Shown here piece after piece: positions 18,912 to 26,649 of a DNA stretch of 64,000 nucleotides; positions within the stretch are counted from its first letter, which is position 1; the number at the start of each line of letters is the position of its first letter. The stretch is from Clostridium_I sp047718555 (lineage in GTDB: Bacteria > Bacillota > Clostridia > Clostridiales > Clostridiaceae). Made by a program: the position numbers and the translations under genes. The notes under the pieces were generated by a model, which saw only the letters and a program-made list of their open reading frames with translations, was not told the origin of the DNA and ran no database searches. The DNA lies in assembly GCF_047718555.1 (NCBI RefSeq), contig NZ_JBDNRK010000017.1, forward strand, positions 9,145 to 73,144, written 5' to 3'.

Positions 18912-19514
18912 CTAATAATTGTTAATAGCCTCTTTCATTTTATAAACAATTTCCTCTGGATTTTCAGCTTCCATAACAGAGGACATCAAGGCTATACCTT
19001 TAGCTCCTGCACTTAGGACATTACTTATATTACTAAGCTCTATGCCCCCTATAGCAATTACTGGCAAAGATACTTTACTGCAAATTTCATTTAAAAATTC
19101 TGTTCCTCTACCCGGAAGTCCAGCTTTACAGGCTGTATTAAATATATGACCAGCTAAAACATAATTTGCTCCTATATCATAAACCTTTCTTGCTTCTTCT
19201 AAGGAATGTATAGAAACTCCCTTTAGCTTGTCATAAGGTTTATCAAAATCTAAAAAAGTATTGTAATTTAGTTGAATACCCTCTGCTTTACATTTAACAG
19301 CTACCTCATAATTTCCATTAATCACTAGAGGAATTCTATCCATGACAACTTCCTGCATTTTAACTGCTAAACTACAAAGTTCTTCAGAAGAGAGATCTTT
19401 CTCTCTCAGAATAATAGCATCTGCGCCACCTTTTACTATAGCCTCTGTCACATTAATTAGATTTCCATATTTTATAAGCTTTCTATTAGTAACTACAAAT
19501 AATTTTCCATCCAT
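18912..19514 (-). CDS. thiE: Thiamine phosphate synthase
   Basis: ThiE couples HMP pyrophosphate with thiazole phosphate. It has 200 residues from the ATG at 19512-19514; an upstream TTG at 19532 overlaps thiH and has its ribosome site too close. Visible family motifs are LILREKDLS-type (here ADAIILREKDLSSEEL), VLAGHIFNTACKAGLPGRG and the glycine-rich PVIAIGGIELSN. It is the last gene of the thiC-S-G-H-E operon. The HIFNTACK loop differs slightly from the common IFPTxTK form, and some ThiE-like proteins next to thiG/thiH are TenI isomerases, so TenI remains an alternative. Confidence 0.85.
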   Translation of the reverse strand: MDGKLFVVTNRKLIKYGNLINVTEAIVKGGADAIILREKDLSSEELCSLAVKMQEVVMDRIPLVINGNYEVAVKCKAEGIQLNYNTFLDFDKPYDKLKGVSIHSLEEARKVYDIGANYVLAGHIFNTACKAGLPGRGTEFLNEICSKVSLPVIAIGGIELSNISNVLSAGAKGIALMSSVMEAENPEEIVYKMKEAINNY

Positions 19515-19516
19515 AC

Positions 19517-20626
19517 TTAAACGTACTCCCAATCCTTCATAACAGGACAGTAACCTTTAGCCTTAAGCATATCGCTTATTTCCTTTACACTTCTCTTATC
19601 TGATATTTCAAACTGTTTTTCCCCTTGATCTTCAGCTTTACAAGAATGTCCACCAACTTCTGTAGAAACACCAGCAGAAATTTTAGTTACTCCTAATGGT
19701 ATAAGGTTATCTCTAAGCTGTGCAGATTCTCTAGTAGTTACATTTATTCCTGATCTCTTAAGGAATATTTTAAAGGCCAGCATTATCTGTACCAAATTTC
19801 TATCATTTACATCTTTAATATCAGTAAAGCTTCCTGCATGAGGTCTGATTCTTGGTACGGACATACTTATTTCCATGTATGGAAACATATCTTGTATATA
19901 TCTTGCATGAAGTCCAGAAAAATAAGCTTCTTTTCTCCAGTTTTCAAGGCCATAAAGAGCACCTACTCCCATTCCTCTTATTCCTGCTCTTGCAGCCCTT
20001 TCTGGGGTTTCTACTCTATATCTGTAATTCTTTTTAGGTCCTGCCAGATGGATTTCATCGTATTTCTCCATATTATAGGTTTCTTGATATATAGTAAGTG
20101 AATCTACTCCAGCTTCCACAAGTTCTCTATATTCATCTTCTTCTAAAGGGTATATCTCAATACAGACAGAACTGAAATATTTTTTTAACAATTTTACAGC
20201 GTCCTTTATATAGGATACTGGGCTATGAAATCTTGATTCTCCAGTGAGAAGAATTATATGTCTTAAACCGGAGGCATGTATTGCCTTTGCTTCCTTCTCT
20301 ATTTCTTCCATACTAAGTTTTTTTCTATGAACATCATTTTCCACATTATAGCCGCAATATGCACATTTATTAACACAATAATTAGCTATATATATAGGTG
20401 TGTACAAGGTAACTGCTTTACCAAAATTGTTAATTGCAATTTTATGAGCCTTTTGCGCCATAGGTTCAATAAATTTTTCTGCCGCCGGTGAAAGTAAGCA
20501 CATGAAATCATCTTTATCTAAAGTATCTTTACTTAGAACATATTTCACCTGTTCTTCAGTTACACTATTGAAAGAACCATCAAAATCATAATCTTGTAGT
20601 TTACTGGCTACATCAAAAAAACTCAT
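19517..20626 (-). CDS. thiH: Tyrosine lyase, radical SAM
   Basis: ThiH cleaves tyrosine to dehydroglycine for thiazole formation in anaerobes. It has 369 residues, with the cluster motif CVNKCAYC (CX3CX2C) near residues 82-90 and the C-terminal domain CX-type stretch STEVGGHSCKAEDQGEKQFEI. It is used in place of the oxygen-dependent glycine oxidase ThiO, which fits an anaerobe. It lies directly between thiG and thiE. Confidence 0.95.
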   Translation of the reverse strand: MSFFDVASKLQDYDFDGSFNSVTEEQVKYVLSKDTLDKDDFMCLLSPAAEKFIEPMAQKAHKIAINNFGKAVTLYTPIYIANYCVNKCAYCGYNVENDVHRKKLSMEEIEKEAKAIHASGLRHIILLTGESRFHSPVSYIKDAVKLLKKYFSSVCIEIYPLEEDEYRELVEAGVDSLTIYQETYNMEKYDEIHLAGPKKNYRYRVETPERAARAGIRGMGVGALYGLENWRKEAYFSGLHARYIQDMFPYMEISMSVPRIRPHAGSFTDIKDVNDRNLVQIMLAFKIFLKRSGINVTTRESAQLRDNLIPLGVTKISAGVSTEVGGHSCKAEDQGEKQFEISDKRSVKEISDMLKAKGYCPVMKDWEYV

Positions 20627-20637
20627 TATCCCATCTC

Positions 20638-21402
20638 CTATCTTAAAAATCCTGTTAATGGTGAAGATGCCTCAGCATAACTTTTTTCTACACCCAATTT
20701 TGCCAAATAACCTTTTCTTCCACTTTCAACGGCAAGCTTAAAGGCTTCTGCCATAAGAGCAGGATCTCCAGCTGTTGCCAGTGCTGTATTAACAAGTACT
20801 GCTGATGCTCCCATTTCCATAGCCAAAACAGCATCAGATGGTTTTCCTATTCCTGCATCTACTACTATAGGTAAATCTATTTCCTCTATTAAAATTCTAA
20901 CCATCTCTTTTGTTCTGATTCCCCTATTGCTTCCTATAGGAGATCCCAGCGGCATTATTGCAGCTGCACCTGCTTCTAACATTCTTCTTGCATCTGGCAA
21001 ATCAGGATTCATGTATGGTAACACAACAAAACCTTCCTTTGCCAGTACTTCTGTAGCTTTTATAGTTTCTAAATTATCTGGAAGAAGATATTTATTATCT
21101 GAAATAACTTCTATCTTTACCCAATTTCCACAGCCTGCTGCTTTACCGATCCTAGCTAGTCTAATAGCTTCTTCTGCATTTCTTGCCCCTGAAGTATTAG
21201 GCATTATTATAGAATCTTTACCTAAATAGTTTAGAATATTTTCTTCTTCAGAATCAAAGTCTACCCTTCTAAGCGCTGCAGTAATTACCTCAGCTCCACT
21301 CTTTTCTAATAATTCAGGTATGATTTTATTTGAAGAATATTTTCCACTGCCAATAAAAAGTCTGCTTTTTAACTCTCTTCCGCCAATAATAAGTTCGTCC
21401 AT
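20638..21402 (-). CDS. thiG: Thiazole synthase
   Basis: ThiG builds the thiazole ring from deoxyxylulose phosphate, dehydroglycine and ThiS thiocarboxylate. It has 254 residues in a TIM barrel. The catalytic lysine lies in NWVKIEVI, with the phosphate-binding stretches MPLGSPIGSNRGI and VDAGIGKPSDA. The start is ATG at 21402, preceded by a GGAG-type site. It is separated from thiS by 192 bases occupied by a family 2 hairpin repeat, an unusual gap in this operon. Confidence 0.96.
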   Translation of the reverse strand: MDELIIGGRELKSRLFIGSGKYSSNKIIPELLEKSGAEVITAALRRVDFDSEEENILNYLGKDSIIMPNTSGARNAEEAIRLARIGKAAGCGNWVKIEVISDNKYLLPDNLETIKATEVLAKEGFVVLPYMNPDLPDARRMLEAGAAAIMPLGSPIGSNRGIRTKEMVRILIEEIDLPIVVDAGIGKPSDAVLAMEMGASAVLVNTALATAGDPALMAEAFKLAVESGRKGYLAKLGVEKSYAEASSPLTGFLR

Positions 21403-21449
21403 TTTATTATCTCCTCACTTTAGACATTTTCGAATAAACAGAATTCTTG

Positions 21450-21569
21450 GCATCAGGTGAAGTTTTTATTCCATCTGATGCTTAGAAGTCGTTATCCAGG
21501 GACGTAGCCACTCTTTACTTCCACTTGAAGAAGATGGGAGTATTAGAGTGGGTAGTCATCGGATAAATT
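21450..21569. repeat. Hairpin repeat family 2, full copy within the thi operon
   Basis: The parts are: a hairpin with GCATCAG/CTGATGC arms (21450-21481), GTTATCCAGGGACGTAGCC, an imperfect long hairpin whose arms are ACTCTTTACTTCCAC and GATGGGAGTATTAGAGTGGG, and the family end GTAGTCATCGGATAAATT. The reverse complement closely matches 30871-30960. It sits exactly between thiS and thiG, so it is transcribed with the operon. Confidence 0.75.
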
Positions 21570-21594
21570 ATCTTGTGTGCAAATCCTTAACTTA

Positions 21595-21789
21595 TTAGCC
21601 CCCACCTACAAATCTTATCAATTCTACTTTAGAATTACTAGTGAGCTTAGTTACTGCATATTCTTCTTTGTCTACGATGTTTAAATCAACTTCTGCAACT
21701 ACCTTATAAGCTTCTATTTTAAGTTCATTCAGCAATTCTTCTATGGTTATACCATCTTTAAAGTTCATTTTTTTTCCGTTGACTAGCAT
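21595..21789 (-). CDS. thiS: Sulfur carrier protein ThiS
   Basis: Ubiquitin-like sulfur carrier of 64 residues ending in the required glycine-glycine (IRFVGGG; the chain ends GGG). The C-terminal glycine is adenylated and thiocarboxylated, then donates sulfur to ThiG. The family start MLVNGKKM is clear, with an AGGAGG-type site upstream. The partner ThiF is not in the window. Confidence 0.92.
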   Translation of the reverse strand: MLVNGKKMNFKDGITIEELLNELKIEAYKVVAEVDLNIVDKEEYAVTKLTSNSKVELIRFVGGG

Positions 21790-21848
21790 GTAATATCACC
21801 TCCTAAAATTCATACATCTGCCCTTATTTGAAAATAATATTTAAAATT

Positions 21849-23150
21849 TTATTTTATATTTAAAGCTTCATTATTCAATACTTTTTTCATAGTTCTCATG
21901 GAACACATCTTTCCACACATTGTGCAGGTTTCCGGATCTTCTGGTGAAGATTCCATACGATATTTACGAGCTTTTTCTCCATCTATAGCCAGGTCAAACA
22001 TAGTTTCCCAATCAAGATCTGCTCTTGCTTTACTCATAGCATTGTCCCATTCAACTGCTCCCTTTATTCCTTTAGCTATATCAGCTGCATGAGCTGCAAT
22101 CTTAAAGGCAATTATTCCTTCTTTCATATCCTCTAGAGATGGCAAACGTAAGTGTTCTGCTGGAGTAACATAGCATAAGAAATCTGCTCCACTGGAAGCA
22201 GCTACTGTACCACCTATAGCTGCAGTAATATGATCGTATCCAGGAGCTACATCAGTTACCAAAGGTCCTAATACGTAAAAAGGTGCACCATGACATAATT
22301 TCTTTTCCAAAAGCATATTAGCTTTTATCTCATTAAGAGCCATATGTCCAGGTCCTTCTATCATAACTTGTACATTTCTTTCCCAAGCCTTTTTAGTAAG
22401 TTCACCTAATGTAATAAGTTCTTTAATCTGAGCTGGATCTGTAGCATCTTTTAGGGAACCAGGTCTGCAAGCATCTCCTAAAGAAATAGTTATATCATAT
22501 TTTTCACATATATCTAAAAGTCTGTCATAATATTCATAAAATGGATTTTCCCTATTATTCAGTTCCATCCATGCAAATAAAAGACTTCCACCCCTGGATA
22601 CTATCTGAGTTAATCTAGGATTATTTTTTACTGCCGTTGCAGTTTCTCGATTAAGTCCTGCATGAATTGTAATAAAATCCACACCATCTTCCCCATGTTT
22701 TTCTACCACTTCAAAGAATTCGTCTACAGTTATATCCTTAAGTTCTTTATCGCAAAAGCCAATAGCATCATACATGGGAACAGTTCCAAGCATAGCCGTA
22801 GACATATCTATAACTCTTTTTCTCATGTTTTCAGTTTTTCCATAGTTGGATAAATCCATGATTGCCTCTGCCTTCATCTCAATGGCTACTCTAACTTTTT
22901 CCAATTCCTTTTCTATACTGCAGCAATCCTTTGATATTCCTAAATTTACATTTATCTTAGTTCTAAGTCCTTCTCCAATACCTTCTGGATCTAAAGATTT
23001 ATGATTCTTGTTAGCTGGTATTACTACCTTTCCCTCTGCAATCAATTCTCTTAATTTTTCTGCTTCCATACCTTCTTTTCTTGCAACAATGTTCATTTCT
23101 CTTGTAATTATTCCTTTTCTTGCTGCATCCATTTGTGTTGTATAATTCAT
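21849..23150 (-). CDS. thiC: Phosphomethylpyrimidine synthase
   Basis: ThiC converts aminoimidazole ribotide to HMP phosphate by a radical SAM reaction. It has 433 residues, the bacterial short form. The C-terminal cluster motif is CTMCGKMCSMR (CX2CX4C), and the body carries VMIEGPGHMALNEI and LGDACRPGSLKDATD. It is the first gene of the thi operon, directly behind the TPP riboswitch and its terminator. Confidence 0.97.
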   Translation of the reverse strand: MNYTTQMDAARKGIITREMNIVARKEGMEAEKLRELIAEGKVVIPANKNHKSLDPEGIGEGLRTKINVNLGISKDCCSIEKELEKVRVAIEMKAEAIMDLSNYGKTENMRKRVIDMSTAMLGTVPMYDAIGFCDKELKDITVDEFFEVVEKHGEDGVDFITIHAGLNRETATAVKNNPRLTQIVSRGGSLLFAWMELNNRENPFYEYYDRLLDICEKYDITISLGDACRPGSLKDATDPAQIKELITLGELTKKAWERNVQVMIEGPGHMALNEIKANMLLEKKLCHGAPFYVLGPLVTDVAPGYDHITAAIGGTVAASSGADFLCYVTPAEHLRLPSLEDMKEGIIAFKIAAHAADIAKGIKGAVEWDNAMSKARADLDWETMFDLAIDGEKARKYRMESSPEDPETCTMCGKMCSMRTMKKVLNNEALNIK

Positions 23151-23177
23151 AATAGTAACACTCCTTTATCTTTAATT

Positions 23178-23228
23178 TAAAAAGAGACCAAACCTGATGC
23201 AGGATAAACATCAGGTTTGGTCTCTTTA
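23178..23228 (-). terminator. Expression-platform terminator of the TPP riboswitch
   Basis: A near-perfect stem, AAAGAGACCAAACCTGATG with its complement CATCAGGTTTGGTCTCTTT, is followed by T on the minus strand. It lies between the TPP aptamer and thiC. Confidence 0.9.
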
Positions 23229-23278
23229 TGCGTTTATAAAATAAAAAGCCTGCATAAAGCAAGCTCTGTAATATACAA

Positions 23279-23362
23279 ACCCTTGCTTCCCTACGATGGT
23301 GTTAGCCATATCAGGTTCATAGGGTTAGGAATCCTCCTTCTCAGCCTTACGGCACCCCTAGC
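23279..23362 (-). ncRNA. TPP riboswitch (THI element)
   Basis: On the minus strand the conserved pieces are in order: TAGGGGTGCC, GGCTGAGA, ACCCTATGAACCTGAT, the spacer GGCTAACACC and CGTAGGGAAG. It controls the thiC operon through the downstream terminator. Confidence 0.97.
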
Positions 23363-23583
23363 AAATACTTATTTAGTTATTGTATATAGTATACTCCTAA
23401 AATTACTCATTGTAAAATTATTTTTAAAAAATTATATAGTTAGTTTAAATTTTGATGATGTTTTTATAGAAAAAGTAGCCGAAATTAGGTTAATTTTGTT
23501 TAAAATTAATGTATAATAAATTATGTAACATTTTTACATAATTTATTAAGCAAATAAATAAAATTTATTTTTGGAGGTGTAAA

Positions 23584-24090
23584 ATGGATAAAAAAGGATT
23601 GTCAGTAGGTATAATTCTGGTAATTATTGGTGCTATATTATTATTAAACAATATACTTAATCTGAATTTTTTCAGCATAAGTAACTTTTGGCCATTATTC
23701 GTATTGATACCAGGTTTAGTTTTTGAGGCTGGTTATTTCTTAACAAAAAGAAATCCAGGACTTTTGGTTCCTGGTGGTATTCTGACAACTTTAGGACTAT
23801 TATTTTTCTTTGAAACCTTTACTGGTTGGCAATTTGCCGCAAGTACTTGGCCTATATATCCTCTGGCAGTAGCCATTGGTTTATTTCAATTGTACTTATT
23901 TGGATATAAACAAATTGGGCTGCTAATTCCAGTCTTCATTTTAGGAGGGATTTCCCTAATTTCTCTAGCGATTATAATAATGAATGACTTTTTCTGGTGG
24001 ATTAACGGAAGTATACTAGTACCTGCTTTGTTTATATTAATTGGGATAGTTATATTGTTTAATAGTTTTAAAAGCAAAAAACTTTATTAA
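23584..24090 (+). CDS. Small integral membrane protein (LiaF/DUF5668-like helices)
   Basis: Protein of 168 residues, almost entirely hydrophobic, with about five to six membrane helices and short loops. The N-terminus GLSVGIILVIIGAILLLNNI and the repeated WPLFVLIPGL / WPIYPLAVAIG pattern resemble the DUF5668 or LiaF-type transmembrane domains found in cell-envelope stress proteins. A strong GGAGGTG site (23573-23579) and a TATAAT box near 23512 mark its own promoter. It has no soluble domain and no operon partner; the function is unknown. Confidence 0.8.
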   Translation: MDKKGLSVGIILVIIGAILLLNNILNLNFFSISNFWPLFVLIPGLVFEAGYFLTKRNPGLLVPGGILTTLGLLFFFETFTGWQFAASTWPIYPLAVAIGLFQLYLFGYKQIGLLIPVFILGGISLISLAIIIMNDFFWWINGSILVPALFILIGIVILFNSFKSKKLY

Positions 24091-24113
24091 AAGAGATTCT
24101 GTATTTTCAGTCT

Positions 24114-24278
24114 TTATAAAGATATGCAAAGTTTTTCCCCTATCTCTTTGTTGGAAAGCCCTTCACTAATCTCTAACACCACTTCCACTTCTCTATTGGT
24201 TAAGAATTCTTCATTAGTTATGAGATTCAATGCTGATATATCAACTATTCTATCTATTACCTCTTCCTGCAAATTCAT
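24114..24278 (-). pseudogene. Truncated LuxR-type helix-turn-helix fragment
   Basis: A 54-codon frame on the minus strand contains FLTNREVEVVLEISEGLSNK followed by EIGEKLCIS, the first two-thirds of a LuxR/GerE DNA-binding domain. It stops exactly where the recognition helix (usually TVKTH...) should begin, and the ATG has no ribosome site. It is most likely the remnant of a response-regulator-type gene; expression as a tiny protein is possible but unsupported. Confidence 0.55.
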
Positions 24279-24414
24279 AATGTATATTCATGCTAAAATA
24301 CTAAATATTTTTATAATTCAATTATACATGAGGTAATAATTGAATTTATCTTATTTTACTGTTATATTTTTAATATATTAAACTCATTAAAATACATTGG
24401 AGTGATTGATTCTT

Positions 24415-26640
24415 ATGGTTAACATGGATGATACAACCAGCATAGATAAAATTTTATGGAAACTTGATAAATTTAAATATGAGAATTGTATTAATACAAT
24501 AGAATTAGGTGAGAAAGCCTATGAATTATGTAAAAAAATCAATTATACTACGGGTATGGCTGTTTCACTTTTAAGAGTTGGTGAAGCCTTAACTAATATA
24601 GGTAATTATGAAAAATCTTTAGTTTTTCTTTTTAAATCTTTAAGTATATCACAAAAAGAATCTATTTGTGATCTGCAAGTTTTAGCACTAATATATATAG
24701 GAAATAATTTACTTAATTTTGGAGATTATGAAAAAAGCTTTAATTTTTATAATAATGCTGAAAAAATAGCCTTAAAAATAAATGTAAGCAAAAACTATTA
24801 TAGTTATTCAACTTATAAATTTTACTTAGCAAAAACATCCACAAACATTGGAGAAATATACAAATCTCTTGGAGATTATGAAAATGCCTTTATCTTCTAT
24901 AATAAGGCTGAAACCTTTGATAAAAAATTAAATTATATCTCCACTCTTGGTATCTCATTATGTAATCTTGGAGAAATGAATTATATAAAAGGCCATTATG
25001 AAAAAGCACTTACACTTTTAAATAAATCCATTGAACTAATGAATTCATTTAATTACAAATTAGCTTTACCTGAAGCTTATAGGATATCAGCCCTCATTTA
25101 TGAAAGAAAAGAAGATTTTAAGCGTGCAAAGCAATACTTTTGTAAAGCATTAGATGTTGACCTAAAAGAAACTTATATATATTACAAAGCTACTGTACTC
25201 TTAGACTATAGTAATTATCTTAAAAATAGAGGAAATATTAATAGTGCACTGGATAAACTAGAAATTGCCTTTAATATATCTATAAAAAATAATATTCTTG
25301 TTAAAACAATAGAAATCTGTAAAAGATTTTTTAAATTATATGAAGAAATAGGAGATATAAAAAATTCCTACAAATACTATAAATTATACTTTCAGTATCA
25401 AGAAAAATTTGAAAAAACTATACATGCTCAAAGACTTAATAGCATAACAGCAAAAATCAAACTGCAAGAATTACAAAGAGAAAAACTTAACATAATGGAA
25501 AAAAGTGAGAATTTCAGAAAAAAATCCGAAAAGCTTATGGAAAACTTGAAAAATATATCTATAATTAGTGAGTTAGGGCAGAGAATTACTTCTACTCTCA
25601 ATCTGGATGAAATTCTAGATATACTTTGCAATAGTGTTAGAACCTTTGTTAGTATATCTACCTTTGGTATTGCATTATATGATGAAGAAAATGGGCTTCT
25701 TAAGTATAATTATTATAATGAAGACAACAAAATTATTGACATGGCGGATGCCTCTATTGACAGTAAATCCAGCATAGCAGCTTATTGCCTGAGAAATAGA
25801 CATTTTGTAGTTATAAATGATATTCAGAGTGAGTATTCCAAATACGTAGAGGACTCAAACTATCTTCATAACTATACTAGTAGAATTATAATAAACTCAG
25901 CTGTTTACTTTCCACTTATAATAGATAATAATTTATTAGGTGTTATGACAGCTCAAAGTATTGAAAAAGGAGCTTTTAAGACCATCTATGTAGAAATGTT
26001 AAAGGCTCTTTCTGCCTATGCATCAATTGCCGTAAACAATGCTATCAAATCTACCAGTCTTAAAATTGAGATTGATTATAGGAAGAAAATCCAGCAGGAA
26101 CTTGAAGAATTAAATAATAAGCTATTATACATATCAGAAAATGATAGTCTTACTGGTATTCCTAATCGAAGAAAATTTGATAGCGTTATGAATATTCAAT
26201 GGGATTTAGCAAAGAAAAACAAACATAATTTATCTTTAATTTTGCTAGATGTAGATTGCTTTAAACAGTATAATGACAATTATGGCCATGTTGAAGGCGA
26301 TAAATGTTTGGCTGCAATTGGTTCTGCCCTTTCAAATTATATTGATAAAAAGTATATAGTTGCCAGGTACGGCGGCGATGAATTTGTGATAATTTTTCCA
26401 AATATTTCTTTAAATAATGTATTAAAGCTTGGTGAAAAATTTAGAACTGAAATAGAAAATCTACATCTTAAACATGAATTTTCAAATATCAAAAATATAG
26501 TTACTATAACCCTTGGAGCAGCCTCCGTTATTCCAAATGACAATATAACTATAAATGAATTTATAAGGCAAGCTGACACCGCTTTATATGCCGCAAAAGA
26601 AAGAGGGAGAAATCAAATAGCTGGTTATGTCCCAAAATAA
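24415..26640 (+). CDS. Diguanylate cyclase with TPR and GAF domains
   Basis: Cytoplasmic signalling protein of about 741 residues. The first 330 residues are TPR-like repeats (for example GDYEKSFNFYNNAEKIA and GHYEKALTLLNKSIEL), followed by a coiled coil (about 340-395), a GAF domain (about 400-555) and a C-terminal GGDEF domain with intact ARYGGDEFVIIFP near residue 653. The RxxD inhibitory site upstream of the motif is absent. It should make cyclic di-GMP from two GTP in response to a protein or small-molecule signal. The ATG at 24415 is ten bases after GGAGTG and is preferred over the TTG at 24406, which is too close. Confidence 0.9.
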   Translation: MVNMDDTTSIDKILWKLDKFKYENCINTIELGEKAYELCKKINYTTGMAVSLLRVGEALTNIGNYEKSLVFLFKSLSISQKESICDLQVLALIYIGNNLLNFGDYEKSFNFYNNAEKIALKINVSKNYYSYSTYKFYLAKTSTNIGEIYKSLGDYENAFIFYNKAETFDKKLNYISTLGISLCNLGEMNYIKGHYEKALTLLNKSIELMNSFNYKLALPEAYRISALIYERKEDFKRAKQYFCKALDVDLKETYIYYKATVLLDYSNYLKNRGNINSALDKLEIAFNISIKNNILVKTIEICKRFFKLYEEIGDIKNSYKYYKLYFQYQEKFEKTIHAQRLNSITAKIKLQELQREKLNIMEKSENFRKKSEKLMENLKNISIISELGQRITSTLNLDEILDILCNSVRTFVSISTFGIALYDEENGLLKYNYYNEDNKIIDMADASIDSKSSIAAYCLRNRHFVVINDIQSEYSKYVEDSNYLHNYTSRIIINSAVYFPLIIDNNLLGVMTAQSIEKGAFKTIYVEMLKALSAYASIAVNNAIKSTSLKIEIDYRKKIQQELEELNNKLLYISENDSLTGIPNRRKFDSVMNIQWDLAKKNKHNLSLILLDVDCFKQYNDNYGHVEGDKCLAAIGSALSNYIDKKYIVARYGGDEFVIIFPNISLNNVLKLGEKFRTEIENLHLKHEFSNIKNIVTITLGAASVIPNDNITINEFIRQADTALYAAKERGRNQIAGYVPK

Positions 26641-26649
26641 ATTTTAACT

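Noticed and set aside
23011..23262. 83-residue minus-strand frame over the thiC start and leader
   Set aside because: It overlaps the terminator and the thiC N-terminus in another frame and has an unnatural lysine/arginine/cysteine-rich composition.
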